From Serilophus lunatus (taxonomy: Eukaryota; Chordata; Aves; Passeriformes; Eurylaimidae): a stretch of 64,000 nt of DNA. Made by a program: the position numbers and the translations under genes. The stretch covers positions 971,263-1,035,262 of the forward strand of contig VXBA01003435.1 of the NCBI GenBank assembly GCA_013399895.1, written 5' to 3'. The notes beneath the pieces were generated by a model that saw nothing but the letters and a program-made list of their open reading frames with translations, was not told the DNA's origin and ran no database searches. Below, piece after piece: positions 38,901 to 50,728 of the stretch. Position 1 is the stretch's first letter. Each line of letters starts with the position of its first letter.

Positions 38901-40516
38901 TTCCTAATCCTTACCTTGACCATAAAACTTGCTTAGAGATTCACTTTTCTCCTGAAATTTGGTTCCATGGAAATGTTAACAGATTTTCCACCTTTATTTT
39001 AAAATAAACTAATGACATTTGATAAAAGCATAGCCTAACGGCACACTCAATAATTGCGGGCAGAATTTTTTGGTGGTCTGAGTAAACACCACTGTCATCT
39101 TTTTTATCTTGGCATATTTAAATATGCCATAGTTCTTGTCATCAGCCAGGCCCATACGTGCCACTAACAAGACCTCTAAAGGTCTCAGCTCGCTGTGCAG
39201 AAGGAATCTACAGTCATGTAATCCAAAAATGTCCTTTGGCTCAGAAAAAACAACTGTTTTCTCTCCAGTGATTAGTAGGTTCCCAGGAAAAGAGAAAAAG
39301 AGGACTGGTAAACAATACTTTCCCCAAGTAACCTGCAACCACTAACTAGTTCTGAGTTCAGGTGATTTACTAAGACTGATGGTAGATGTTTATTCAGTAA
39401 AATTTAGCAAACCTGTCTTCCAAACTCTTCAGATTCTGTCCTTGAACTCTCATAAACATGCTAAATCCATGAATAGAACCCTTTAATCAAGGATCTTAAA
39501 AGCCCTGGCTCTAATCACAAGAACTTTGGGATTGTAGTCTTTTTGAATTTGGCTCATGCTGCCAGCAGTTTCTCATGCTGCACAAGTGAGCAGTCCTCCT
39601 CTCTGTGGTCTGGTCTTGTTCTACAGGCCTTGGTCATAGGTTGTCTCTTTTCCAGGATTCCCAGGCTCTTTTTTTTCCTGAAGTTCCTCAAATATATTTC
39701 TCCTTGTTCCCTAAACATAGAAGCAATCCCACCTCATCTTTGAACACCCTTGTTCTTCTTCTGCAAAGAAGAAAATATGGGGGTTTGAATGAGTGCGGTG
39801 AGGAAAAAGCTCAAACAACAGAACCTAAAGAAGAATTTTGCACTCAGTCATAGTTAGAAATGGCAAGAGAGAAGAGGATTTAGAGAGTGGCAAAGGCAAT
39901 GTTCTCTCTTCTCTATTCACTTTCTAATAACTATTAAGACTGTTTTTGCCATTTTCTGACATCTACCAAGTACTGAGCAAATATTTTCATACAATTGTCT
40001 GTCATAACCCCGAATACCAAACACTGAGTAGTCTTAGATCTCATAGTCTCAGATCTTGTAATTTTCCTTTAGTATATAGAATTTTTTCTCTACATGCACC
40101 ACATTTTTCTTTGTCTGTGTTAAATTTTATATATTTCAGTTGGCACAGTTGTTAGAAAGCTCTGATGATTTAACAGCAAACTGTTTTCTGTTTACATTTT
40201 GTTCCAATTTCAGGAGTTACTTTTTCTAACAACAGATGTTCTGAGATCTTAAAAGCCATTACAATGGAATGACTGGCTTAAATGCTTTTAGATGTTAAGA
40301 AGGAATATTGTTTTTACTTAATTATTCCTTTCTGCACTTGAGAAACTTGCATTTCGTTTCTAGGTACTAGAATGCAACACCTACCTCTGTTTATTTTTCC
40401 TATCAATGAACCAGCAACATGTGGTACTGTCAAAAGAAGGATGGGTTTTGAACAGTTTGGTTTTGTGAATACTTTAAATGTTGATAAATAACTGATATTT
40501 TTACATGGACTGGCAC
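29931..40516. other. Intergenic DNA, AT-rich
   Basis: About 10.6 kb without a recognisable gene. An A/C-rich patch lies at 37716-37810. The longest open frame (+ strand, 32057-32518, 153 codons) has no domain I recognise and is no longer than chance allows in AT-rich DNA of this size. Confidence 0.5.
37716..37810. repeat. A/C-rich (CCAA, CAAA, CAA) low-complexity tract
   Basis: This is an almost T- and G-free tract with short runs of CCAA (four units near 37731-37746) and CAA. It resembles the tract at 1679-1790. It may be a decayed retroposon tail. Confidence 0.7.
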
Positions 40517-40748
40517 ATCACAGAATCAATTAGTTTGAAAAAGATCTCTTAAGATCATCAAGTCCAACCTTTGACCTAACACCACTTTGTCAACTAGACT
40601 ATGGCACTAACTGCCACATTCAGTCTCTTCTTAAGTACTTCCAGGTAACTTCACCTCCTCCCTGTGAAGCTCGTCCCAATGCCTAATCACTCTCTCTGTA
40701 AAGAATTTTCTCCTAAAAGGACTTCTTCCTAAAATATCAGCATATCCT
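40517..40748 (-). mobile_element. Short CR1 LINE fragment, - strand
   Basis: The left edge ATCACAGAATCAATTAG is the inverted CR1 3' end. It is followed by the inverted text of the last ORF2 codons and 3' UTR (AAGTCCAACCTTTGACCTAACACC, then CTGTAAAGAATTTTCTCCTAA near 40697). It is heavily 5'-truncated and diverged, so it is an old copy. The 5' edge near 40748 is approximate. Confidence 0.85.
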
Positions 40749-42548
40749 TATTGTTTTGTTGCTGTGTACTTTTATTGCTAGGTGAATAATAGATCTCAAA
40801 AATGCTCACATATTTAAAAACTATGAAAATAATAGCAGTCAAATGCAAGGTCAGTTCCATAACGCAAATAGCTTCTTGATCCAGCTAAAATTGAAATATA
40901 CTCTATAAAAGTGCTACAATTTGCTATAAGAAAAAAAAAGAGCAGAAAAGAATTATAAACATGCATTTAAGAAAAAAACTCAAAACAACTGTCCTTCGTT
41001 TTCCAGCACTAGTGCTTCTACTATTCAATATGCATTATTTGAAAACTTCTTTGTGCAGCATTATCAAGAATGTATACCCAAGCGTGATGATTATGATAAA
41101 TTGTTCCAGTGAGTACATATCTATTATGCTTGTAGGTCAGCACTTCTTGTAAGAAGAAGGCTACCAGACTTGCAAATGAAAGAGAAAAAAAATTGATAAA
41201 TGTGAAATCAGTGTATGAAATACTGTTTCATAAGACCAGTGAATGTGCCAAAACAACTTGCTTTTGGCTGGAATTGACATAGTAGATCTCAGTCTAATGG
41301 CTAGACCCAGGGGAATTTATTTATTTATTATTTACTATTACATGTGCTGTTGTTAAAGCCTCCTGCATACACAGGAATGGTCTATTTACACTGCATGATC
41401 AAATGTTTGAGTGCACATGTACCTTCAACACATAGCTTAAGCATACACTGGGAGTCTTCCATTTTGGTTTGATGCTTTTGTAAATATACATTTTGGTTTT
41501 ATTTGTCTGAATATCCTGTCAGGATATACACTGTCTTTAAAAGGAAGCAGCAGAAAAATAACCTTCTAATCATGAGCAGCAAAAGAACCTTTTAAACATG
41601 ATCACCACTGAAAACAGTGCCCTATTCTGCAGTTACTGACTGAAAGAACTTTCTTTACTGGGACAGAAAATGTTTCTTTACACTCCATAATAAGAACATT
41701 ACTGCAGTAAGAGCAGGAGAGGAGGGGGACATATGAAATTGTAGACACAGCTCACTGTGTAGGTGACATGAAAGACAGTGGGCTTCTTACATGTCTCCAA
41801 GTGGAGGGCCAAGTTCAGCGCCTGGGTAGGCTGTAGAGGAGCCAGGAGGGACTTTGCACCACTGTCCCTGGCATATAGGGAGACCCACATCTACCTTGCC
41901 CTCCACAGAAAGATAAGCAAAAGTTAAACCTCCCAGGAGGTCACACTACCATGTGTTTGGAGACTAGGAGGGAATTGGATGTTGAGTAATTCACCCCTGC
42001 CCACTCTTCATTTGTCATTTTAGGACTTAGCCTTATCTCTCTCTGCTGGAAACTATGTTGCTAATAGGTAAGCAAGTAGTGGGATGCGTGGTTGTAGCTG
42101 TGTTCTGTGTTCCCAGTTCTACATTTATTAATCCAAGCAGAAATGAATAGGAATGCTAAATAGGAGTATGAAATATTATTTTCTTAGTTGCTGCATAGCA
42201 GGATGGAAAATAACCAAATGCCCCTAGAGGCATCCGACTGCCTAGAACATAGGAAGGGATTTGCATTTAGAGTAAAAGCATTTTTTGTGGCCATGGCTCC
42301 CACAGAACTGAAAATATAGCCAGAAACTCAGTCAGTGGTACATCTTTCTTCATAGAAAGGTTTCATGCAGAAAAAAGTAGCGTCAACCTTTGTGAAATAC
42401 GTTAGAAACACTTTTTCATAACAGGTGTTGAATACTAAGTGTCAAGTAGTAGTGCTGAGGGCTACATAGCAGAGAGGTAAATTGTGATCAAACAGCCACA
42501 AATCAGTATGAAGGATACGCAGACAAATTTGACTCAGTGTTCATTTAC

Positions 42549-42577
42549 ATATATATACATATATATGCATATATATA
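42549..42577. repeat. (TA)n-rich alternating tract
   Basis: This is alternating AT/GCAT sequence of about 29 bases, self-complementary and able to form a cruciform. No functional context is visible. Confidence 0.8.
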
Positions 42578-43942
42578 AAACAAACTTCGCTCAAAGTTTG
42601 CATTTCAGTCCATCATTGATTTATTCTAATACTCTGCTACAATTCTCTGGGTATGTAGTGGGGTTAGAAAGTCATTCTTCAGCAGACTTAACAAGGGGCA
42701 GCTGTTTTCATACAGAAGGAATCAGCTGGGTACAGATTGGTTTTGCTGTAAGAGACAGAGTTTGTAAAGAGATGTGGGTTTTATTTCACGATCACCTGAT
42801 AAACCTGGGAGAAACAGACATCTAGGATTTCTAGCCCACAATTCTTTCATAAGATTATTTGCTTTGCCAGAAGACATGGTGTTGAAGCCTTTTCCACAGC
42901 TAGGCCAGAGAGATAACTCTCTGAAAAGACAGGTTTAAGCCCTTCTTTCCTTAGCTCATCTAACAGTTCAGCTGTTTTCAACTGCTTCTTACCAAGAAGT
43001 AAAATAATAAAAGCAGATTATGTGAATAGACTGTCTCTTGCCCAGCCCTTCCCACTGTCTGATGGCACCTGGCTGCTATCAAACTGTTAAGTTCGAATCT
43101 TTTTCTGAGTAGAAAATATACACATCTACTGTCCTTGGGTTTAGCTTTGAAAAGTAGTTCTGTTACATCTGTTTAGCAAAGGGACAAATAAGAGGGTCAA
43201 AGTCCCTCTTTTTCTTGTCTTTCTGTGTTCTTGGAGGCAACTGAATTGAGAAAGTAATGCCTTAGACCAACTCAAAAAAAAATGAAAATAACGATAGGGT
43301 GCAAAAAAGGGAATTCACTTAAAATATGAAAAAAAATAATCTTTGAGGTATATAAAAATAGTGGGTTTACTTTCATTTCGTATCCTAATATTACCAAAAA
43401 AAGTTTGAGATTCTATGCTAACACTTCTTCATGTAAAGGGGCATTTAGTATTAAACACTCACGGGCATAAGTCCTCTGAAAAAATCAGTAGTCTAACTTG
43501 ATAAATCGGATACATTTAACTTCAGCATGACACTTAATGAATTTGGGCTTTGGCTTTGTATTATGTGTCTGAATAATATTCCTAATGATGGTAATCACAA
43601 CTACTGGCAGGAAAACACGTCTTCTGCACACACCTTCTTAATATTTTGAATTTATGCGTAAGTTTCTCCAGGAAATTAGAAACTAAAGATGGAAGTCCAG
43701 CAGATTCTTTGCTAACATACTGTACCACACATACCAAGACATACTGGTGGCATAGCCTTCAGGGAGAGAAGGAAGGGGAGGGGAAGGGAGGAGAGGGAAG
43801 GCCGCATGTATACCCAGAAAAGGATTTCACAAATATAAAAGACAGAAATGCAAATGAAAACATGTACCACAAGAGGAGAAGATAAATGCAACAATAAATT
43901 GACATTATTGCAAAAAAATCAAACATAACCACCCAAGGCAAT

Positions 43943-43943
43943 N
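43943..43943. other. Single undetermined base
   Basis: There is one N in otherwise continuous AT-rich sequence. There is no duplication or deletion visible around it, unlike the Ns at 7281 and 9182. Confidence 1.
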
Positions 43944-46900
43944 AAATTAACAAGATTGTCACAACACAAAGGAAAATACAGCATCAACAGAGAAGAGGTT
44001 CATTTAGACTGAGAAAAAATACAACTATCAATAAAAAGAGAAGAATTGAATAAAATATTTAACATCGGGTGAGAAAAGCAAGCTGAACTTTAAAGATATT
44101 AAAAATAAAAGGGGCAAAGGTTTATCAAAAGGGGAAAATGTTAACACAGTTACTAAACCGGGACCAGTTCTTCATAAAGATTTGCTAATATTTCATAAAA
44201 GTACAAGCAGAAATATTGTATAATGAAAGAGCACCTTTATGTAAATCCACAAAATAATTATTGTACAGTATTGCAAGGAAAATAAGTCATTTTCCTAAGT
44301 CACCAATAGGAAGTTTTAAAGAAAAAGAAATCTGCAATGTTAACTACAAGTCCTTTTCCTGTCTGCTTGCTACTGTGTCATGTTGTGGATTATTTATACC
44401 TCATACAGAAGAGAAAAGATTCAGTAATAAAAATCATGTTTTTGGAGCAGGTGAATTATTTTCTTGACAGATTTTTTTGTTTGCAAATGAATTTCTGTGA
44501 ATTTGGCCTGTCATGGTACAAGGTAAAACATCATGACCTGACAACTGAATGCAGAGATGAACAGTGTCACCCAGCTAAGTGTTTCCCAGACTATAGAGTG
44601 CTTCCTCACCAACCATTCCTCAGTTCAAGAACCAGAGGAGATTTGTAGTACTTGGCTTCTTGTCGTGTGTCTTTTTTAAATCACTGACACCTGCTTGAAG
44701 CAGCAGCACAGTATGACCGCATCAGGATATTATAATTTAATTCTTCTTCTGACCAGCTATGCATACACACTGAAGGGCCAGAGATGAACCTTCTAATCCA
44801 TCCTTATTATCCCTGTATTACTGGCTATAAAACTGCAGATGAGTTGCCTAGTGCAGACATTTGTAGTCACGTTCTAAGAAGAGTAAATTCTTCATGTAAA
44901 GGTTCAAAATGATGGAGAATCTAACACATTCACTGATGATCTGTTCTAAATGTTTATCATTCACGCTGTAAAATATTATAGTGTTTTACCTACTAGAAGT
45001 GAAAGTTAACTATCAGTATAATGACCATGTCAAGTCCAGATTCTGTGTAGTAATTTACTGTGAAAAACTAAGAAATAGTTATGCCATCTGTGAATGCTGT
45101 TCTTGCCCTTCAAATGGGTGCGTTCACTATGGCTAACTTGTTCACAGGACAGGTAAAAGGGAATTCTTAAAGAAGCTTTTCAGGCACCTAATTGGGCAGG
45201 TAACCATGTCAGCAGTTGTTAAGAGGCCACCCTTTAGCCTTGTCAGACAGTCTTTGGCCACAGCTGAGAACTTGAAGATTAAAAAGGCAACAAACTGCTC
45301 AAAAGTTGGTTCCAACACAGATGGAGGAGGAACATGGAAGTTGCTGCAAGCTCACGTGTACTCAGAAGCAATGTCTACCTATGCGCTTGAGAGGAAAGCC
45401 AGAGGTACAGCCTGAGAGTCACATGTTATTACAGTCCTGCAGGCAGTGATTTTATACCGAATAAAAATACCTATACATATTGCTATGCAATATTTTATTG
45501 CTCCTATTCCTACTACTAAGCCAATTGCAAAATGGTGTTGGAGGTGGAGTCTGTCTCAAATATATCATCTATTTGTATCGGTATCTTGTCTTGCATATTT
45601 GTTTCAGTGTGTTTGTACACGTTTGCCTGATTATGGGTTTAGAAACCACTACAGTTGTTTCCTGGTATTTATGTTCTTTCAATAACATGAAAACCAGCTG
45701 ACTAAAATCTTTATTTTCCTTCAGGTCAGTTCTAAAATAGTTTTTTATTGGTGGAGTTCAGCACATGGAACTTGCTTCTTCCCATTATACCAAAAGTCCA
45801 TTTAACAAGAACTGTCACTAAAAGTTAATCCTTCTCCTAATGAACCAACCTCTATTGTATTTAAACTCTGTAGTACCCTGAAAGATGCTGACCTTGCATG
45901 AGAAGACGCAACTGCATTCTGCTTTCCAAATACAATCGACTGCTTGCACCTATTGGCACTTTCTCCTCTAATTTTTGTTCATTCTGAAATTTTCCGATTT
46001 GCTTCATGTCAAGACAGCTCATAACGTCCCAACCGACCAGGTAGAGCAGACAAACCTTGAAACACAAACCTTAAACAGGAGAGTTTGTTTTCATCAAAGG
46101 ACAAGCTGGCAGATACAGCTCCTGTGCCTGAGGACTGAGAGGCTCCGTAGGGCAGGGTACCTATAAAGCACCAAGTGTTTTTACGCTTAAGTTGCCCACC
46201 ATTAAAAGTCGCATCACATCCATGCAGAGGACCGTTTCACTCCGATGCCAACACAAAGACCATTCACATGGCTCTTGGGCTGCACTTCGGCAGACCTGGG
46301 AGGAAGCGGACGACCCTGTGTGCCATCTTACGCTCCCCATTTTCGAGTGTTTGTCAGGGATGTTTGTACCCCATTAGGGATCGTCTGGGCGTGGGAAGAT
46401 CGTGGGTAGGCAGGAGCAGCCCAGAAGGCCGGGTGCCCGCTTCCGCAGGATCGGGTGCGCGCAGGGTTGGGGGTCTCAGCTGGGGCGCTACACCAGCCCC
46501 ACGCGTTCCTCCTGCATCCCCCTGGTCCCATGTCTGCTCCGCTGCCCGCACTTCCCATCACAGGGGACCTGGTATTTGTTTGCCTTAATTTGTCACTTTC
46601 TGGTTTTGGTGGGTTTTGCATTCTTTTCTTTCTGGTCTTGTTTTGACTTCCCGCAGAAACGGTGCCAGTGCCTGCGCCCTGACCCACTTCTCCAGCAGAT
46701 AATGATATTCCGCGGCTCCGGCCCCTTCCCCCCCTGCCCCTCCAGTTCCCAGGAATCACACATCCTCTCTGCTTCCTGTCGCGGGGATCAGGCGGCACCT
46801 CCTCACAGGCAGCTGTACTGCCAACCCCGCCGATGCCCCGCGCCCGTTCCCACGGCTGCCCGCTGCTCCACTGCAGGGAGCCGGCCCGAGGCCACCGCTC

Positions 46901-47257
46901 GCTAACGGGGCTTCTCCCCCGGGCGGCTGGTGGGCTCCGCATCCCCGGGGTCAAACCAACCAGCCCCGCACCTCGCTGACTTCCCAGACCCCAAGAACTC
47001 CGCACTCCCCTTCCTCGTGTCCGCCTCGAAATAAACTTCTTTTCCCACGCCGATGGGAAGCTGGCGGTGCCCCGGTGGGCTTCCCCCCACGCGAAGTCGC
47101 CCTACCTCCGCCAACGGCGGAGCTGCGGCGAGGTCCTCGACCCCGGGGCCACGTTCCAGCCGCGGCGGCGTGAATCCATGCTGGCCCCCCATTCACTCCC
47201 TCCTGCAGGGTAAGGGGGCCTCCCCCTCCTGCCCGAAAGGCGCGCCGCCGCAGTCGC

Positions 47258-47363
47258 CCTCAACACTCCACCCGCACACGCACCGCACACACATCCCCAC
47301 ACACCCGCACCTCCGCGCGCGCACACGCCACACTCTCACACGCGCGCACACGTGCGCGCCCGC
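47258..47363. repeat. Alternating CA/CG tract, Z-DNA-prone
   Basis: About 105 bases are dominated by CACACG, CGCGCG and CACACA units, including a CACGTG E-box at 47349-47354. Alternating purine-pyrimidine sequence rich in CG and CA favours left-handed DNA. It sits about 700 bp upstream of the PTPRZ1 start codon on the far side of the gap. From memory, the human PTPRZ1 mRNA begins with a similar CACACA/CGCACG run, so this may mark the transcription start. That is inference. Confidence 0.7.
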
Positions 47364-47368
47364 CCAGT

Positions 47369-47369
47369 N
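47369..47369. other. Single undetermined base in CpG island
   Basis: There is one N just downstream of the CA/CG tract. Given the other single-N joins in this window, it may hide a missing stretch of promoter sequence. Confidence 1.
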
Positions 47370-47416
47370 CGGCCCCGCCAGCTCCCAGTGCCGCTGATCC
47401 CGCCCGCCCGCGGCGT

Positions 47417-47424
47417 GGGGGCGG
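47417..47424 (+). promoter_or_regulatory. GC box (Sp1/KLF type)
   Basis: GGGGGCGG lies in the most CpG-dense part of the island, within a run of GGCCGC motifs, about 620 bp upstream of the PTPRZ1 ATG. Binding is inference from the motif. Confidence 0.45.
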
Positions 47425-47531
47425 CCGCCGGGCGCGGCCGCGGCGCGGAGCCGGTTCCCCGCGGGCGAGAGGTGCATCAGCCCGCGGAGGCAGCCGGGCG
47501 AGCAGGAGGCTGAGAGGCAGCTGGGCAGGCA

Positions 47532-48013
47532 NNNNNNNNNNNNNNNNNNNNNNNNNNNNNNNNNNNNNNNNNNNNNNNNNNNNNNNNNNNNNNNNNNNNN
47601 NNNNNNNNNNNNNNNNNNNNNNNNNNNNNNNNNNNNNNNNNNNNNNNNNNNNNNNNNNNNNNNNNNNNNNNNNNNNNNNNNNNNNNNNNNNNNNNNNNNN
47701 NNNNNNNNNNNNNNNNNNNNNNNNNNNNNNNNNNNNNNNNNNNNNNNNNNNNNNNNNNNNNNNNNNNNNNNNNNNNNNNNNNNNNNNNNNNNNNNNNNNN
47801 NNNNNNNNNNNNNNNNNNNNNNNNNNNNNNNNNNNNNNNNNNNNNNNNNNNNNNNNNNNNNNNNNNNNNNNNNNNNNNNNNNNNNNNNNNNNNNNNNNNN
47901 NNNNNNNNNNNNNNNNNNNNNNNNNNNNNNNNNNNNNNNNNNNNNNNNNNNNNNNNNNNNNNNNNNNNNNNNNNNNNNNNNNNNNNNNNNNNNNNNNNNN
48001 NNNNNNNNNNNNN
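47532..48013. other. Assembly gap, 482 N, in the promoter CpG island
   Basis: The 482 undetermined bases end only 26 bp before the PTPRZ1 start codon. The 5' UTR, and perhaps the transcription start, are therefore not represented. GC-rich promoters are common drop-out regions in bird assemblies. Confidence 1.
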
Positions 48014-48039
48014 GGGAGGAGGCGAGAGACGATTTGGAC

Positions 48040-48097
48040 ATGCTCATTCTCGGGCGCTTGGTTGCCTGTATCCAGCTCGTCTGTATCCTCAGAGTGG
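48040..48097 (+). CDS. PTPRZ1: PTPRZ1 exon 1, signal-peptide coding part (partial gene)
   Basis: Receptor-type tyrosine phosphatase zeta is a single-pass membrane phosphatase of glia, oligodendrocyte precursors and some neurons. It has an extracellular carbonic-anhydrase-like domain, a fibronectin III domain and chondroitin-sulfate chains, and binds pleiotrophin, midkine and contactin. Only its first coding exon is in the window. The ATG at 48040 opens MLILGRLVACIQLVCILRV (19 codons) plus one G, followed by GTGAGT at 48098, a strong donor in phase 1. The human protein, from memory, starts MRILKRFLACIQLLCVCRLD; the two align without a gap, sharing M.IL.R..ACIQL.C..R. The split codon G|AY predicts the conserved Asp at the junction. 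The peptide is hydrophobic (about residues 7-17), as a signal peptide should be. The start has G at -3 and no in-frame stop in the 26 bases visible upstream, so an earlier in-frame ATG in the gap cannot be excluded. The rest of the gene lies beyond 64000. Confidence 0.88.
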
Positions 48098-49086
48098 GTG
48101 AGTGATCTTTGCATGAATTCATCTTTGGGGTCTGGAACAACTTTTCTCCTTGGGCTCCAGTGGGTGTTGCTTCCTCTGATGCCTTTTGCTTAGAGCCGCA
48201 GGAGCAGTCCCTGTCAACGCTGTCAACGCCACGGGTGGGAGCGTTTCTCCTACCCGTTTTGCCTCAGCCGCCTGTCGCCGGGCTCCGTGGATGCGCGGTG
48301 CCCACGCCACCCCCGGCGGCGGGGAGCTGCCCCAGGGGGGACTCGCCAGCCTGCCTTGCTCCCGCTACCCCAGCGCTCCCCTCCGAGTCGCTCCCCGACG
48401 AACGCTCCGCTGGGGCCCGGCACCCGCGGGTGTGGGAGTGGGTGTGCGCCGGTGGCAGGAGGGAGAGCGAAAATCCCTGCCCAGGAGTGCTGGGTAGAGC
48501 TTCTCTGAGGACGTGGGATGTGAGATGTTACTTTAGGCTCTCTCATGAACTGTTCTGAAGAGAACCGGGGATGGTGCAAAATTTCACTCCAAAAAAACAC
48601 TTGTTCTCCGAGAATGGGCAGCGTCAGTGATTGCCCTAAACCATGAGACATACGAGTCGTTCATACACGTGGGACCCCGCATACAGAATATGGATTCATA
48701 TATAGATTTTAGTGGGACTGCTTACATAACCAAATTCATTTTCAGCTCATGCAGATCTGTGCAACTGGAGTGCATCCTAAAAATCATGCAGTGCTCTGTT
48801 ATACAGTGTGATGGTTATTATAACCAGAGTGAGTCAGTTGATGCTGTTAGAATTGCCCTCATCAGTACTTTGTCAAATAAATAGAAGGAGCTTAAGTGGT
48901 GGAGTTCATATCTTATTGTGTGATCGTTTTGAATTTATAAGCTTTTATCAAATAGATTGGAAATACTAGTCGGCTCCCTGTATTTCAGTATGAGGAACTT
49001 GGGAGCTTCGGCTGGCTCCTTGTGTACAAAACTAGTCTTACAATAGGGTTGTGGTGATAAAGTAGGCACTAACCTACATTTGTCAC

Positions 49087-49100
49087 CCAATAGGTGGTGC
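49087..49100 (+). promoter_or_regulatory. Weak CTCF-like motif in intron 1
   Basis: CCAATAGGTGGTGC matches the CTCF core consensus at 12 of 14 positions (misses at positions 4 and 12). It lies about 1 kb downstream of the first exon. It is a candidate only; such partial matches occur by chance. Confidence 0.2.
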
Positions 49101-50705
49101 TGCTTCTGAAACCATGCAGCTCTATAAACAAAGATAGAGGTTAGGTTACTCGGAGTGAAACCAATTTTGTACCAAGTTCTGCTAGTTAAAGAAAACTGCC
49201 TTTGAAAATTTTGTCATGTCAAAAATATTCTTACCCTCTTTCAGAAAATACCCTGGAATGATTCAGTTATAAACATGATGAATGTGACTGACATTCAGTT
49301 AAAATGTATGGTCTTTGTAAGGACATTAATAGCATTTTCATGTCACTTTTAAAATAACCTACTTCTAAAAACAGGGTACTTACTCCAATACAATTCTCTT
49401 ACACTAATTTGGCAAAGAATGGCCTGTCATAAAACTTGATCAAATCAAATATAATCCCGAGGCTATTTAAACCAAAAGATTAGCAAATGGTTTTATATGT
49501 GTTTGAGAACAGGTCAGGTATACCATTATATGATCATAATGTAATACAAGTGAATTCAAGTTTGGAAAGAACCTTCCTGTTCAGATGGTCCTATCACATT
49601 AGAAGCAATGCAAGATACAAATGTAACTTTTGTAATTAAACCTTTTTTTTTAATAATTTCATCTAGCATCTTATTTGAAATGACATTGTTTTATATAATA
49701 TAATATTCAAGTACATGGTGTTCATATGTAGGTTATATTCATGAATTTAGAAGAGGTGGCAGGATGGGAAAAAGTTTTTTATTTATCAGATAGAAATGCA
49801 GCTACCTTTTGTTGCTAGAGTGATACACTGGTTTTTTTCAAAGCTGACCTGAAACGGACCTTCTTTCTAGATGTGATGGATGATCTGGTCTCAATGGTGC
49901 ATAATCCTGGAGGCTCATGAGCTAAATTGCTCAATATGTTCAACGGCATGATTGTTTCCAAGAATGATTACCCTGTACAGGTTATTAGATTCATTTTATC
50001 AGATTTCATTTGAGTATGTTCCTCTTTGAGTATCCGTAACTATATATATTATAATCTGATATCATTAGTTCATAGAAACAAATTTTTCCTTAGAATTCCG
50101 ATAGTATTTCCTTTTTTATTTTCATAAAAAAATAAAATAAATTATTACCTACTAACAGTGTCTGGTTCCAAGGGCTGGGTGAGAGAGAACTTTGTTGGAC
50201 TGTCTGGCTCTTACAATTAAGTATTTCTGGTACAGAAGAAACCATATCCAAGGCTCTGTGAATGGATTGTTGCTGGAAAGTGTGGCAATCTGCCTTTGCA
50301 TTATGGAGTCTATGCAAAGTGTGAGGCCAGGCAATGTGTAGATCCTGGGCTCATTTGCTTGTAGTTTCAAAAAATGTTGAGTCCTCAGGTAGTCATGTAC
50401 AGAACTCTATAGGTCGTCCTTTCTAATGAATCTGTTCATTTGAAATTAAATTTGCTGCTGTCTTTGGAGATTCATCAGGAAAATCTGTCTCATAAGTGTT
50501 TGGAAAAGACAAGGCAGTCAAGTTAGCCTCCCTGAAGAATAAACTCTTAGAGCAGATGGAGGCAAAAAGCTCTTGTGGGAATGACAAGACAGTGGCAGTT
50601 CATTCTCTGTGTTACTGAAGAAATGCTTAGAAGCTTGATTCTAATATCCTTGCTGAGATATGAACAGCACCTTCTTTCACAGCGTCACTGAAGCCAAGTA
50701 ACTTG

Positions 50706-50728
50706 ATTACATCAAGTACTGATGTAAT
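50706..50728. repeat. Perfect 9-bp-stem hairpin
   Basis: ATTACATCA and TGATGTAAT are exact reverse complements separated by AGTAC. It is a small structure in intron 1 with no known role. Confidence 0.85.

Larger units (their letters stand above)
40749..46250. other. Intergenic DNA upstream of the PTPRZ1 CpG island
   Basis: No gene was recognised. It contains a TA-rich alternating tract (42549-42577), a purine-rich G-run tract (about 43761-43800) and a single N at 43943. A run CCTATAAAGC near 46158 resembles a TATA box but has no supporting context. Confidence 0.45.
46380..48500. promoter_or_regulatory. PTPRZ1: CpG island over the PTPRZ1 5' end
   Basis: GC content and CpG density rise sharply here relative to the AT-rich surroundings, most strongly at 46860-47530 and 48190-48480. 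The island brackets the first coding exon at 48040. It contains a GC box (47417-47424, GGGGGCGG), several NotI-like GCGGCCGC-type stretches, and an alternating CA/CG tract at 47258-47363. Part of it, including the probable 5' UTR and transcription start, is missing in the gap at 47532-48013. Open frames of 100-300 codons on both strands are products of high GC and, on the - strand, of undetermined bases. A less GC-rich stretch lies at about 46560-46660. Confidence 0.85.

Noticed and set aside
46150..46170. TATA-like CCTATAAAGC upstream of the CpG island
   Set aside because: It is almost 1.9 kb from the start codon, outside the GC-rich core, with no supporting initiator or exon.
46328..47005. 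Open frame of 225 codons on the - strand in the CpG island
   Set aside because: It has low stop-codon density due to high GC, with overlapping frames on the other strand and no conserved domain.
47193..48140. Frames of about 280-315 codons on the - strand
   Set aside because: Most of their length is undetermined N translated as X.
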